From: Pelagibacterium montanilacus
GTDB taxonomy: Bacteria > Pseudomonadota > Alphaproteobacteria > Rhizobiales > Devosiaceae
Reading direction: 5' to 3'
DNA: 64,000 bases
NCBI RefSeq assembly: GCF_003992665.1
Contig: NZ_RZMX01000059.1
Coordinates: 359,142-423,141, forward strand
In this document: positions 63,957-64,000 of the stretch, piece by piece
How the letters are laid out: each line of letters starts with the position of its first letter
How positions within the stretch are numbered: position 1 is the first letter of the stretch
Notes under the pieces: generated by a model
Told to the model about the DNA's origin: nothing
The model's input: only the letters and a program-made list of their open reading frames with translations
Database searches by the model: none
Position numbers and translations under genes: made by a program

Positions 63957-64000
63957 TTTCTCGATGCTCCGACGCGTGCCTGTTGCATGACGGAAAGCCC

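Noticed and set aside
1-64000. CRISPR arrays, tRNA or rRNA genes, insertion sequences, prophage or integrative elements
   Set aside because: I saw no regularly spaced direct repeats, cloverleaf-type genes, transposase or integrase frames; base composition and gene packing look uniform apart from short AT-rich promoter patches.

Overview
This window looks like a chromosomal segment of a high-GC alphaproteobacterium of the order Hyphomicrobiales, most like Devosia/Pelagibacterium relatives. That placement is inferred from gene content and protein flavour (aerobic CobF-G-H-I-J-L-M cobalamin enzymes, yejABEF, pst-phoU-phoB with long PstC/PstA, a five-enzyme hut pathway, hydroxyproline genes, short interspersed palindromes), not from a marker gene. 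Gene density is high and many neighbours overlap by 4 bases. I see no rRNA, tRNA, CRISPR array, transposase or prophage, and no gene-free stretch longer than about 230 bases.

Layout. 1-3.3 kb: the C-terminal part of a Pro/Glu/Ala-repeat LysM protein with a clear terminator, then an ArsR repressor with an almost perfect operator and an Atm1-type ABC exporter. 3.5-8.7 kb (minus): an RND pump, its membrane fusion protein and a PadR regulator. 8.9-12.6 kb (minus): nadC overlapping an FMN lactate-dehydrogenase-like gene, a 48-residue membrane protein and a DadA-like oxidase. 12.6-18.4 kb (minus): the peptide importer yejBEFA. 18.5-19.6 kb: a membrane diguanylate cyclase. 19.8-23.3 kb (plus): a phosphonate-type ABC importer phnDCEE. 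23.4-30.0 kb (minus): a VOC protein and the cobFGHIJLM operon, which lacks cobK. 30.1-31.1 kb: two copper-handling genes. 31.2-33.7 kb: the carboxyspermidine decarboxylase/dehydrogenase polyamine pair. 33.8-41.0 kb: an IclR regulator, then pstSCAB-phoU-phoB behind Pho-box-like sites.

41.0-48.4 kb (minus) holds the least understood unit: a Zn alcohol dehydrogenase, a histidinol-dehydrogenase paralogue with altered zinc ligands, a spermidine-type ABC importer and an SDR dehydrogenase. It sits directly beside the histidine-utilisation locus (hutC and hutF on minus, hutIHGU on plus, 48.5-56.0 kb). A TATACAT-core, HutC-like operator lies in front of the hut divergent promoter, the SDR gene and the importer operon. 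This suggests one HutC regulon that includes the unknown module, and I consider it the best lead in the window.

56.1-64.0 kb (minus): an MTA/SAH nucleosidase and a hydroxyproline catabolic cluster (D-hydroxyproline dehydrogenase-like oxidase, 4-hydroxyproline epimerase, aconitase-X cis-3-hydroxyproline dehydratase, trans-3-hydroxyproline dehydratase, pyrroline-2-carboxylate reductase, pyrroline-4-hydroxy-2-carboxylate deaminase). It ends in a good terminator, and its upstream part probably lies beyond the window. Overall the segment is a nutrient-scavenging block for peptides, phosphate/phosphonate, histidine, hydroxyprolines and an unknown compound, with cofactor synthesis and efflux genes between.
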